NCBI GenBank assembly: GCA_023399355.1
Contig: JAEWQC010000308.1
Location: 1 to 15,999 of the forward strand
DNA: 15,999 nucleotides
Direction of reading: 5' to 3'
DNA from: Bacillota bacterium
GTDB taxonomy: Bacteria > Bacillota > Clostridia > Acetivibrionales > DTU013
Shown here: piece after piece, positions 7,608-13,431 of the stretch
Numbering within the stretch: position 1 is the first letter of the stretch
Layout: every line of letters starts with the position of its first letter
Notes under the pieces: generated by a model
What the model saw: only the letters and a program-made list of their open reading frames with translations
Database searches by the model: none
Told to the model about the DNA's origin: nothing
Position numbers and translations under genes: made by a program

Positions 7608-8936
7608 TCATTCTGTATAATTCATTTTGTTCTCGTATGTTAATTTAATGACCTTTTCAAGGTTGTATTTCCACTTTTCACATTTAGGTTTCAAATTATC
7701 CTTAATCCCTAATTTGGGACAGCCGCCCATGCAAATAGGCAATAGATTACAGTCAATACACGTCTGATACTCGAAAGGAGACCAAAGCATATAATCAATA
7801 TTATTCATATGGGTATCAATATCTGTTTTTTCCTTCATATCAAGTATGTTTCCTATAGATTTCTGCAAATCTCCAATTTCATTCCAACATTTATACATAT
7901 TTCCTTCATGATCTATCACATAACTTCCGATAGAGTCAGCACAACAATAATTTGTCTTTACGCCAGGGTAAAAAAAACGTTTATCGGTATTGAAACCCTT
8001 TTCCAAAATTATTTCACGGAATTTAACATCTTCAAGAGCATACTCTTCTGTATCCATACAGGCCTCAGACACAGATGCACAAACATCATTATAAGCCTGT
8101 ACATGACCGACATCTATTCCTAAATTATTCAATCCGTTTTGATACAAAATATCCAGAAGTTCTTCGATATAGTTTACATTTGTTTTATCTGTGTTAATTC
8201 TTATAGCTATGTTCTCAAGACCGTTTGCTTTAAGTTCCTTAATGTTATTCAGGATGACATCAAAGGTCCCGTTGTCGCAGTTTTTCAGTTTTCTTCTTTG
8301 GTTATGAACATAGGGTGGACCATCCAAAGTTATTTGGAACATTGTTATCCTGGATTTCCTAAATTTTTCTATAATTTCTTGATTTATAAGGTAACCGTTG
8401 GTTATAATAGATGAAGTATATTTTACATTCCATTTATCACATTCCTCAATCATTTTTTGGGACATACTGAATAGTACATCTTTAGCAATAAGCGGTTCGC
8501 CACCATACCAGGTAATATGAATATTTTTTTTCTCTTCCGCCGCTTTATCAACCATTCCGATAATCGCATTTTGTATACCCTTGTTCATAATCCCGGATTT
8601 TGGATTCTCATAACAATAAGGGCATGCAAAATTACAGCTTAAAGTAGGTGCAATAACCAATGTTAATCGTTCTTCGGAAAATTTTCCTGCGAAATGTCTG
8701 AATTTGATTTTTTTTAACTCATTAATTTCATCTTTAACAATATAGTTGCCCAGTAGCATATTGTCAACCAGTTCCTTTTGTTCTTCTGTTAATTCTTCGT
8801 ATACCAGATTCCGTATATTATTTAAAATATTAAAAAAACTATCATCAACTTCTGCCAAAGCACATGTCATACTATTAAAAGCGATTTTTTTGGAATTATC
8901 CAAATCCCAGAATATATTATACTTTGAAGCTTTCAT
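7608..8936 (-). CDS. Radical SAM/SPASM peptide maturase
   Basis: The 442-residue enzyme has three parts. Residues 1-90 form an N-terminal region of the kind seen in peptide-modifying relatives. The radical SAM barrel follows, with Cx3Cx2C at C101, C105 and C108 (CNFACPYC) and GGEP at 145-148. The C-terminal SPASM domain has seven or eight cysteines: C331/C332, C350, C393xxC396x5C402x3C406 and C419, the canonical arrangement for two auxiliary [4Fe-4S] clusters. Family knowledge: such enzymes form thioether or C-C crosslinks in ribosomal peptides. The substrate is most likely the 35-residue peptide encoded 117 bp upstream. ATG 8936 is preceded by AAGGAG. The gene is AT-rich compared with the flanking + strand genes. 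Anaerobic sulfatase maturases share the architecture, but no sulfatase is nearby. Confidence 0.93.
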   Translation of the reverse strand: MKASKYNIFWDLDNSKKIAFNSMTCALAEVDDSFFNILNNIRNLVYEELTEEQKELVDNMLLGNYIVKDEINELKKIKFRHFAGKFSEERLTLVIAPTLSCNFACPYCYENPKSGIMNKGIQNAIIGMVDKAAEEKKNIHITWYGGEPLIAKDVLFSMSQKMIEECDKWNVKYTSSIITNGYLINQEIIEKFRKSRITMFQITLDGPPYVHNQRRKLKNCDNGTFDVILNNIKELKANGLENIAIRINTDKTNVNYIEELLDILYQNGLNNLGIDVGHVQAYNDVCASVSEACMDTEEYALEDVKFREIILEKGFNTDKRFFYPGVKTNYCCADSIGSYVIDHEGNMYKCWNEIGDLQKSIGNILDMKEKTDIDTHMNNIDYMLWSPFEYQTCIDCNLLPICMGGCPKLGIKDNLKPKCEKWKYNLEKVIKLTYENKMNYTE

Positions 8937-9006
8937 TGGTGTAATCTCCTTTTCGAATATAATGGAATAACCATAAAATACATTTTGCCGGTTATGTTAT
9001 ATTTAG

Positions 9007-9045
9007 CAAATAGCGACCTTGCTTTTTCAGCAAGGTCGCTATTTG
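9007..9045 (-). terminator. 17-bp hairpin between peptide gene and maturase (leaky terminator or mRNA stabiliser)
   Basis: A perfect inverted repeat (AAATAGCGACCTTGCT with its complement, plus one closing pair) surrounds a 5-nt loop. It begins 8 bases after the stop of the small peptide on the minus strand. Only a short AUUUG stretch follows, not a full U-run, so partial termination or 3'-end protection is more likely than complete stop. In RiPP operons this arrangement lets the precursor be made in excess of its enzyme. The remainder of 8937-9053 holds only the maturase ribosome site. Confidence 0.75.
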
Positions 9046-9053
9046 GAAAAAAC

Positions 9054-9161
9054 TTAGCATGAACCTACTTTAATTGCGCCAGTTCCTGTGCAAACAACAT
9101 CTCCGCCGCAATCCCAACAGCCTTTATTCTCGGGCTTAGATGGTTTTACAATAAATTTCAT
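9054..9161 (-). CDS. 35-residue Cys-containing precursor peptide (putative RiPP)
   Basis: The peptide begins MKFIVKPSKPENKG and continues with a core containing four cysteines, C15, C18, C24 and C35, spaced Cx2Cx5Cx10C. The core is rich in Gly, Thr and Val (CWDCGGDVVCTGTG), and Cys is the last residue. The ATG at 9161 has a near-perfect Shine-Dalgarno site, GGGAGGT (9174-9168), and a consensus promoter just upstream, so expression is well supported despite its size. Position immediately before a radical SAM/SPASM gene, with a hairpin between, is typical of thioether-bridged RiPPs (sactipeptides, ranthipeptides). The leader is very short. There is no signal peptide, GG cleavage site or transmembrane segment. 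An unmodified metal-binding peptide is the alternative. I cannot assign a named family; clostridial Cys-rich families such as Clo7bot or CLI_3235 are worth comparing. Confidence 0.82.
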   Translation of the reverse strand: MKFIVKPSKPENKGCWDCGGDVVCTGTGAIKVGSC

Positions 9162-9193
9162 ATTTTAACCTCCCTTCCTAATATGATAGTCGG

Positions 9194-9223
9194 ATTATAC
9201 CATAAAAATGAAAAATATGTCAA
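9194..9223 (-). promoter_or_regulatory. Consensus sigma-A promoter of the peptide operon
   Basis: On the minus strand a perfect -35 TTGACA (9223-9218) and a perfect -10 TATAAT (9199-9194) are separated by 18 bases. Transcription would start near 9187, about 26 bases before the peptide ATG, leaving room only for the ribosome site. This points to strong, possibly constitutive expression of the small peptide and read-through into the maturase operon. Confidence 0.85.
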
Positions 9224-9471
9224 TGTATGATTAATATTCAATCTATGTAATAACTTAATTTATCATATATAATATTAGAAATTAATCTTTGAATTATATT
9301 AAAAAACATTATATTAAATATTATGTAATTATTGGTAATCATTATGGTATACACAATTTATTGTTGCAGCTTTGGATTGGATAATTAACAAATTATGAAT
9401 TCATATAAATAGACAGAATACGTGTTATTATTAAAGTAAGACTGTACAAGAAACCGTTTGAAAATAAAACA
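9224..9471. other. AT-rich noncoding divergent intergenic region
   Basis: This stretch of about 250 bases separates the minus-strand peptide operon from the plus-strand VOC gene. It is extremely AT-rich and has many stops in all frames. No additional precursor peptide, tRNA-like fold or repeat was recognised. A possible -35 (TTGAAA, 9458-9463) for the VOC gene lies at its right end. Confidence 0.6.
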
Positions 9472-9498
9472 AAGTGGATAATATATTATAATCCACTT
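9472..9498 (+). promoter_or_regulatory. Operator-like 27-bp palindrome over the VOC gene promoter
   Basis: The arms AAGTGGAT (9472-9479) and ATCCACTT (9491-9498) flank an AT-rich centre. A candidate promoter TTGAAA (9458-9463), 18-nt spacer, TATATT (9482-9487) places the -10 box inside the palindrome. The right arm ends 7 bases before the GGAGG of the VOC gene. It could be a repressor site or an RNA hairpin limiting initiation; which is not decided by the sequence. Confidence 0.5.
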
Positions 9499-9518
9499 CA
9501 TTGCAGGAGGTTGAAACC

Positions 9519-9926
9519 ATGAAAATTAATTTTACCAGCATCATGGTCGATGATCAAAATAAAGCATTAAAATTCTATACGGAAGTTCTGGGGTTTGTTG
9601 GGATGGCTGATATTCCCATGGGTGAATATCGTTGGCTAACGGTCATCTCGCCTCAAGGGCATGCAGATATTGAACTGGTTCTTGAACCGATGGCATTTCC
9701 TCCTGCCAGAATATATCAGAAGGCTCTTTTTGATGCAGGAATACCGTTGACTTCATTTATTACAATGGATATCAAGGAAGAATACAGGCGGTTGATTTCG
9801 CTTGGCGTAAAGTTCAGAGGGGAACCTGAAAATATAGGGATGATTACCACAGCTTTATTCGAGGATACCTGCGGCAACCTGATCAACCTTGTTCAACCCA
9901 ATGAGCGCTCGGGAGCTGATCGCTGA
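9519..9926 (+). CDS. VOC-superfamily (glyoxalase/bleomycin-resistance fold) protein
   Basis: This 135-residue protein has two beta-alpha-beta-beta-beta modules: INFTSIMVDDQNKALKFYTE and on to DIELVLEP, then SFITMDIKEEYRRLISLGV to FEDTCGNLINLVQP. These are the hallmarks of the VOC fold. E at the end of the first module and in the FEDTCGN strand are candidate metal ligands. The reaction is unknown; glyoxalase I-like, antibiotic-binding and dioxygenase members share the fold. ATG 9519 was chosen because GGAGG (9506-9510) lies 8 bases upstream; the TTG at 9501 overlaps that site. The last residues (about SGADR) and the TGA fall inside the first unit of the palindromic repeat, so the native C-terminus has apparently been replaced or trimmed. 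Confidence 0.88.
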   Translation: MKINFTSIMVDDQNKALKFYTEVLGFVGMADIPMGEYRWLTVISPQGHADIELVLEPMAFPPARIYQKALFDAGIPLTSFITMDIKEEYRRLISLGVKFRGEPENIGMITTALFEDTCGNLINLVQPNERSGADR

Positions 9927-9997
9927 CTGCGTCAACTGCTCGCCCATGCATCCGGGGCTGGTCGTTGACTCTGTCAACTGCTCGCCCATGCATCCGG
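9911..9997 (+). repeat. Two tandem units of the 42/43-bp palindromic repeat
   Basis: Unit 1 runs 9911-9953 (43 bp, the most diverged copy: GGGAGCTGATCGCTGACTGC). Unit 2 runs 9954-9995 (42 bp). Both share GTCAACTGCTCGCCCATGCA exactly. Each unit carries an inverted repeat around GTTGAC/GTCAAC with a variable 3-4 base loop. The array covers the VOC stop codon and ends 61 bp before the msrA start. Confidence 0.93.
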
Positions 9998-10058
9998 TTT
10001 AGATTTATTGGGAATTGTAAATGGCAAGTGGTTATGAGTGAGACAGGAAGTGAATTTT

Positions 10059-10610
10059 ATGACGGACAATGAAAAATTAAGAACAGCAACGTTTGCAGGC
10101 GGTTGTTTCTGGTGTATGGTGCAGCCTTTTGAAAGGCTGGACGGGGTTTATGAGGTATTGTCGGGATACATGGGCGGCTATAAGGAGAATCCCACCTACA
10201 CTCAGGTATCCATGGGGAATACGGGCCATTTCGAAGCGGTACGGATTAAATATGATCCTTCGGTGATTTCTTATGACAAACTGCTTGCCACATTCTGGAG
10301 GCAGATCGACCCCACCGACCCCGTAGGTCAGTTTGCCGACAAGGGTTTGCAATACAGAACGGCGATATTTTATCAGGACGAAGAACAGAGAATGCTCGCG
10401 GAAGCTTCAAAAGCAGAGATAGAAAAGTCAGGCAGGTTTGGCGCCCCCATTGCTGTGAAAATACTTGAAGCATCCATATTCTATCCCGCCGAGGAATACC
10501 ATCAGGATTACCACAAAAAGAATCCGGATCAATACAGAAGATACAAGTTTGGTTCAGGACGCGCCGGATATCTGGAACAAACATGGGGAGGCGGGAAATT
10601 GCATGAGTAA
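10059..10610 (+). CDS. msrA: Peptide methionine-S-sulfoxide reductase MsrA
   Basis: The 183-residue enzyme carries the signature GCFWC at 15-19, with catalytic C16. Other conserved blocks are SGYMGGYKENPTYTQVSMG, GHFEAVRIKYDP, FWRQIDPTDPVGQFADKGLQYRTAIF and FYPAEEYHQDYHKKNP. It reduces the S-epimer of methionine sulfoxide in proteins using thioredoxin or a similar donor. ATG 10059 was preferred over GTG 10038 because AGGAAG (10045-10050) is spaced 8 bases before it. No cysteine lies near the C-terminus, so recycling must use C19 or a direct reductant. The stop overlaps the msrB start by 8 bp, so the two epimer-specific reductases are probably made together. Confidence 0.96.
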   Translation: MTDNEKLRTATFAGGCFWCMVQPFERLDGVYEVLSGYMGGYKENPTYTQVSMGNTGHFEAVRIKYDPSVISYDKLLATFWRQIDPTDPVGQFADKGLQYRTAIFYQDEEQRMLAEASKAEIEKSGRFGAPIAVKILEASIFYPAEEYHQDYHKKNPDQYRRYKFGSGRAGYLEQTWGGGKLHE

Positions 10611-11139
10611 ATCCGAAGAGAAATTTGACACTCCGTCAATTGCTGATCAAAATGGCTATAGGAAGTATTCGAAAGAAGTCTTAAAGAAAAAGCTTTCGGA
10701 GATGCAGTACAAAGTGACGCAGGAGAATGCTACGGAGCCTCCGTTCAGTAATGAGTTCTGGGATTATAAAGCAAAGGGTATCTACGTGGATATTGTATCA
10801 GGTGAACCGCTGTTCAGTTCGCTGGACAAGTTTGATTCGGGCTGCGGCTGGCCAAGCTTTACGAAGCCGCTTGAAAAGGCCGGCATCTTTGAAAAATCCG
10901 ACAGAAGTCATTTTATGGTGAGGACGGAAGTCAGAAGCAAACAGTCCGATTCTCATCTGGGTCATGTGTTTGATGATGGCCCCGGATGCATGGGCGAGCA
11001 GTTGACGGAGTCAACGACCAGCCCCGGACTTACAGGACTGCGATACTGCATTAATTCTGCTGCTCTGAGGTTCATTCCTGTGGAGAAACTGGAAAAGGAG
11101 GGGTATGGAAAATACCTTACGTTATTTGAACAAAAATGA
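10603..11139 (+). CDS. msrB: Peptide methionine-R-sulfoxide reductase MsrB with 14-residue repeat-derived insertion
   Basis: MsrB (178 residues) reduces the R-epimer of methionine sulfoxide. Conserved blocks are GIYVDIVSGEPLFSS (59-73), SGCGWPSF (79-86), DSHLGHVFDDGP (116-127) and TGLRYCINSAALRFIP (144-159), with catalytic C149. The two zinc-binding CxxC motifs of some members are absent, so it is the zinc-free form. Residues 128-141 (GCMGEQLTESTTSP) do not belong to the family. They are encoded exactly by one inverted 42-bp palindromic repeat unit, and removing it restores the normal DDGPGLTGLRYC. The insert lies in the loop before the active-site strand. The frame is intact, so the protein may still fold, but activity is uncertain. 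The start ATG has GGGGAGG upstream and overlaps the end of msrA. Confidence 0.95.
   Translation: MSKSEEKFDTPSIADQNGYRKYSKEVLKKKLSEMQYKVTQENATEPPFSNEFWDYKAKGIYVDIVSGEPLFSSLDKFDSGCGWPSFTKPLEKAGIFEKSDRSHFMVRTEVRSKQSDSHLGHVFDDGPGCMGEQLTESTTSPGLTGLRYCINSAALRFIPVEKLEKEGYGKYLTLFEQK
10980..11028 (-). repeat. Single inverted 42-bp palindromic repeat unit inside msrB
   Basis: In reverse orientation this unit matches the arrays downstream of the VOC and phosphoketolase genes. It differs mainly in its loop, which reads GTTGAC-TCC-GTCAAC. Eight-base direct copies of GCCCCGGA (10979-10986 and 11021-11028) flank it exactly 42 bp apart. The unit therefore adds 14 codons without a frameshift or stop. Confidence 0.93.
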
Positions 11140-11151
11140 TTGCAAAAACTA

Positions 11152-11176
11152 CCTGGTTTTTTATACGGAAACCAGG
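11152..11176 (+). repeat. Small inverted repeat between msrB and the MYG1-family gene
   Basis: CCTGGTTT (11152-11159) and AAACCAGG (11169-11176) form an 8-bp stem with a 9-nt loop in the 74-bp gap after msrB. A T-run lies in the loop rather than after the stem, so it is not a standard terminator. It may modulate read-through into the next gene. Confidence 0.4.
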
Positions 11177-11213
11177 CTACAATACTTGCATTAAGCATAG
11201 TCAGGATAAACGG

Positions 11214-12194
11214 ATGCATATGGGAAAACAGTTAAAAAAAGTTGGAACACATAGCGGAAAATTCCATGCCGATGAGGTAATGTCCACCGCGCTGCTTAAG
11301 GAACTATTTGATCTTGAAGTTATCAGAAGCAGGGATACTGATGTTTTAAAGGACCTTGACCTGATCTATGATATCGGGGAAGGAGAATTTGACCATCACC
11401 AAATGGACAAAAGGGTTAGGGAGAACGGTACGCCTTATGCTGCCTGCGGGTTGATATGGGAACGTTTCGGCAGGGAGATTGTCAAAGGTTTTGATCAAAC
11501 AGTGTCTGAGGAGGACCTCGAAACTATTTTTAAGGATATTGACAGGATGATGATAGAAGGAATTGATGCTGCCGACAACGGACTCAAAACCACCAAAATG
11601 ATTATTCCCACCCTTAATATTTCTACCATTATCTCTAAATTCAATCCGACCTGGGAACTGGAGATGGCGCAGGACAGTGCATTCAATGATGCAGTAAAGT
11701 TTGCATCCGAGGTTTTTCGAAATATACTCAAACATAAGTTTGCGGTTATAAGGGCAAAGGGAGCCATATTAAAGGCATATGACAATCGTATCATACCTGA
11801 AATCCTTGTACTCGACAGGATGTATCCATGGAATGCAATGATACATGACATAGATAAAGAGGGAAAATTGCTGTTTGTGATTTATCCGGACAGTAATAAT
11901 TATGTGATTCAAACGATAAGAAAGAATGACGGGACTTATGGGGATATCAAACCTCTTCCTCTATCATGGGCCGGCAAAAGGGACGAAGAGTTAAGTGGAA
12001 TTACAGGAGTGGATGATGCAGTTTTTTGCCACTCGCACAGGTTTATTGCCAGCGCGAAATCACAGGAAGGGATATTGAAAATGGCGCAGCTTGCGCTGGC
12101 AGAGCCCGAAGAGCCTGAGTATACCTCTGAGGAAGGTTTTATTGAGGCGCTGAGAGGGTTCCTGCTGTCAGGATGCGTTAGAATACATCTTTAA
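11214..12194 (+). CDS. MYG1-family (UPF0160) metal-dependent phosphohydrolase/exonuclease-like protein
   Basis: The 326-residue protein opens with the family signature VGTHSGKFHADEVMSTALL (10-28), with H13, H18 and D20 as probable metal ligands. It continues with a DHH-like segment, YDIGEGEFDHHQM (52-64), and ends with the C-terminal block DDAVFCHSHRFIASA. Eukaryotic MYG1 is reported as a 3'-5' RNA exonuclease; the bacterial role is not established. The frame is open from ATG 11136, but that extension is unlike the family. ATG 11214 (or 11220, two codons later) gives the usual N-terminus, with a modest AGGAT ribosome site. It follows msrB by 74 bp and may be co-transcribed. No membrane segment or signal is seen. 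Confidence 0.88.
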   Translation: MHMGKQLKKVGTHSGKFHADEVMSTALLKELFDLEVIRSRDTDVLKDLDLIYDIGEGEFDHHQMDKRVRENGTPYAACGLIWERFGREIVKGFDQTVSEEDLETIFKDIDRMMIEGIDAADNGLKTTKMIIPTLNISTIISKFNPTWELEMAQDSAFNDAVKFASEVFRNILKHKFAVIRAKGAILKAYDNRIIPEILVLDRMYPWNAMIHDIDKEGKLLFVIYPDSNNYVIQTIRKNDGTYGDIKPLPLSWAGKRDEELSGITGVDDAVFCHSHRFIASAKSQEGILKMAQLALAEPEEPEYTSEEGFIEALRGFLLSGCVRIHL

Positions 12195-12306
12195 ACCTGC
12201 TTGCCGGATTAAAGATTGGCAGAGGAATTTTTGTGTTTCACTCGAATACTTACATGATTGCTTTGAAATTATTGAGAGGTGTATAGAGGTCAGAGGAGAA
12301 TCAATA

Positions 12307-12351
12307 ATGAAATACACATTATCTATGGCTACGTACAGCGAAACCATTTAA
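12307..12351 (+). CDS. Possible 14-codon minigene or remnant start of a lost gene
   Basis: AGAGGAGA (12292-12299) is a strong ribosome site, spaced 7 bases before an ATG that opens the short frame MKYTLSMATYSETI and stop. It ends 14 bp before the dehydrogenase start. It could be a leader peptide affecting the downstream gene, or the surviving 5' end of a deleted gene. No family was recognised, and the only evidence is the start signal. Confidence 0.3.
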   Translation: MKYTLSMATYSETI

Positions 12352-12365
12352 ATGGGGGATGACAA

Positions 12366-13316
12366 ATGAAAAACATACTGGTCCTGGTTCCGGCCAACGA
12401 TCGACACAGGAAGCTATTGGAGGAAAAAGCACCTGACGCGGATTTTTTCTATGTTAACAAAGAAGCAGACATTGCTGCCCGGGTGAAAAACGCCAATATT
12501 ATCATTGGCAATCCATCCGCTGCTTTAATAAAGGATGCTAATAATCTGGAACTGCTGCAACTGCAGAGCGCCGGGGCAGGTGAATACGCAGAGAAGGATA
12601 TTCTTCCTGAAGGGGTTCTGCTTACAAATGCTTCAGGGGCATACGGCCTTGCTATTTCCGAATATATGCTTGCCGTTCTGTTGGAACTGTTCAAGAAACT
12701 GCATTTATACCGGGATAAACAGATGAAATCAGACTGGTCCAATTCAGGCAGTATGCGATCCATATATGGCTCTACAGCGCTTGTTGCCGGTCTGGGAGAT
12801 ATCGGGGGAGAATTCGCCGGAAGACTGAAAGCGCTTGGCGCCTATACAATAGGAATAAGGCGCAGAAATGGCGAAAAGCCGGATTATCTGGATGAACTGC
12901 ATTTCATGGATAAGTTTGGAGAATTGCTGTCAAGGGCGGATATCGTTGCATTAAGTCTGCCGGGAACCAAGCTCACAAACAGGATTATCAACAGAGAAAC
13001 ACTGAAGCTGATGAAGCGGGATGCCGTATTGATCAATGTAGGCCGCGGAAGCGCTGTTGATACCGAGGCTTTGTGTGATGCTCTTGAGAACGGCCAAATT
13101 GCAGGCGCTGCGTTGGATGTGACGGATCCCGAACCATTGCCCAAGGATCATAGATTATGGGGTATCAGAAACGCAGTTATTACACCCCATGTTTCCGGAG
13201 GATTCAGCCTGCAGGAAACCCATGACAGGATCATCAGGATCTGTGCGGACAATTTGGAAGCTTTTCTTAAAGGTAAAAGTCTGAAGAATGTTGTAGACCT
13301 TTCTGCCGGATACTAA
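12366..13316 (+). CDS. D-isomer-specific 2-hydroxyacid dehydrogenase
   Basis: The 316-residue cytoplasmic enzyme has the split substrate domain (1-100 and about 285-316) around a Rossmann dinucleotide domain. The nucleotide motif is AGLGDIGGEFAGRLKALG, with GxGxxG at 142-147. The catalytic trio is R227 (NVGRGSAVD), E256 (DVTDPEPLP) and H275 (ITPHVSGG). It would interconvert a 2-oxoacid and a D-2-hydroxyacid. Beta-strand 2 ends in GIRRRN instead of an acidic residue, which suggests NADPH preference (GhrA-like). The true substrate cannot be read from sequence. ATG 12366 has GGGGGATGA upstream. It stands 115 bp before the phosphoketolase gene. Confidence 0.93.
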   Translation: MKNILVLVPANDRHRKLLEEKAPDADFFYVNKEADIAARVKNANIIIGNPSAALIKDANNLELLQLQSAGAGEYAEKDILPEGVLLTNASGAYGLAISEYMLAVLLELFKKLHLYRDKQMKSDWSNSGSMRSIYGSTALVAGLGDIGGEFAGRLKALGAYTIGIRRRNGEKPDYLDELHFMDKFGELLSRADIVALSLPGTKLTNRIINRETLKLMKRDAVLINVGRGSAVDTEALCDALENGQIAGAALDVTDPEPLPKDHRLWGIRNAVITPHVSGGFSLQETHDRIIRICADNLEAFLKGKSLKNVVDLSAGY

Positions 13317-13431
13317 TGCAAAGTATGCGGATGTCGTGTCAGGGGCAAAGTAGTATTTGTAGGAACCATTCCTGAATGATATGATAGAAGTTGAAATATT
13401 TTTCTGGGAAAATAAATATAAAGCGGGTGAT

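Noticed and set aside
7608..8936. Anaerobic sulfatase-maturing enzyme
   Set aside because: The architecture is shared, but no sulfatase lies nearby and a small Cys peptide sits directly upstream.
9054..9161. Reading the Cys peptide as a rubredoxin-like or zinc-ribbon fragment
   Set aside because: Cx2Cx5Cx10C in 35 residues does not give the paired CxxC motifs of those folds; promoter, ribosome site and adjacent SPASM gene favour a precursor peptide.
10465..10602. Extension of msrB back into msrA
   Set aside because: It would overlap the conserved end of msrA in another frame; ATG 10603 with GGGGAGG is clearly better.
11136..11213. Upstream extension of the MYG1-family gene to ATG 11136
   Set aside because: The extra 26 residues run across the inverted repeat, are unlike the family, and the ATG overlaps the msrB stop without a ribosome site.
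11211..11226. CGGATGCAT followed by ATGGG near the MYG1-family start resembles part of the palindromic repeat
   Set aside because: Only a short interrupted match with none of the GTTGAC/GTCAAC stem; best explained by chance.
13381..13431. Upstream extension of the phosphoketolase to ATG 13381
   Set aside because: The 17 extra residues are not family-like and no ribosome site precedes that ATG.
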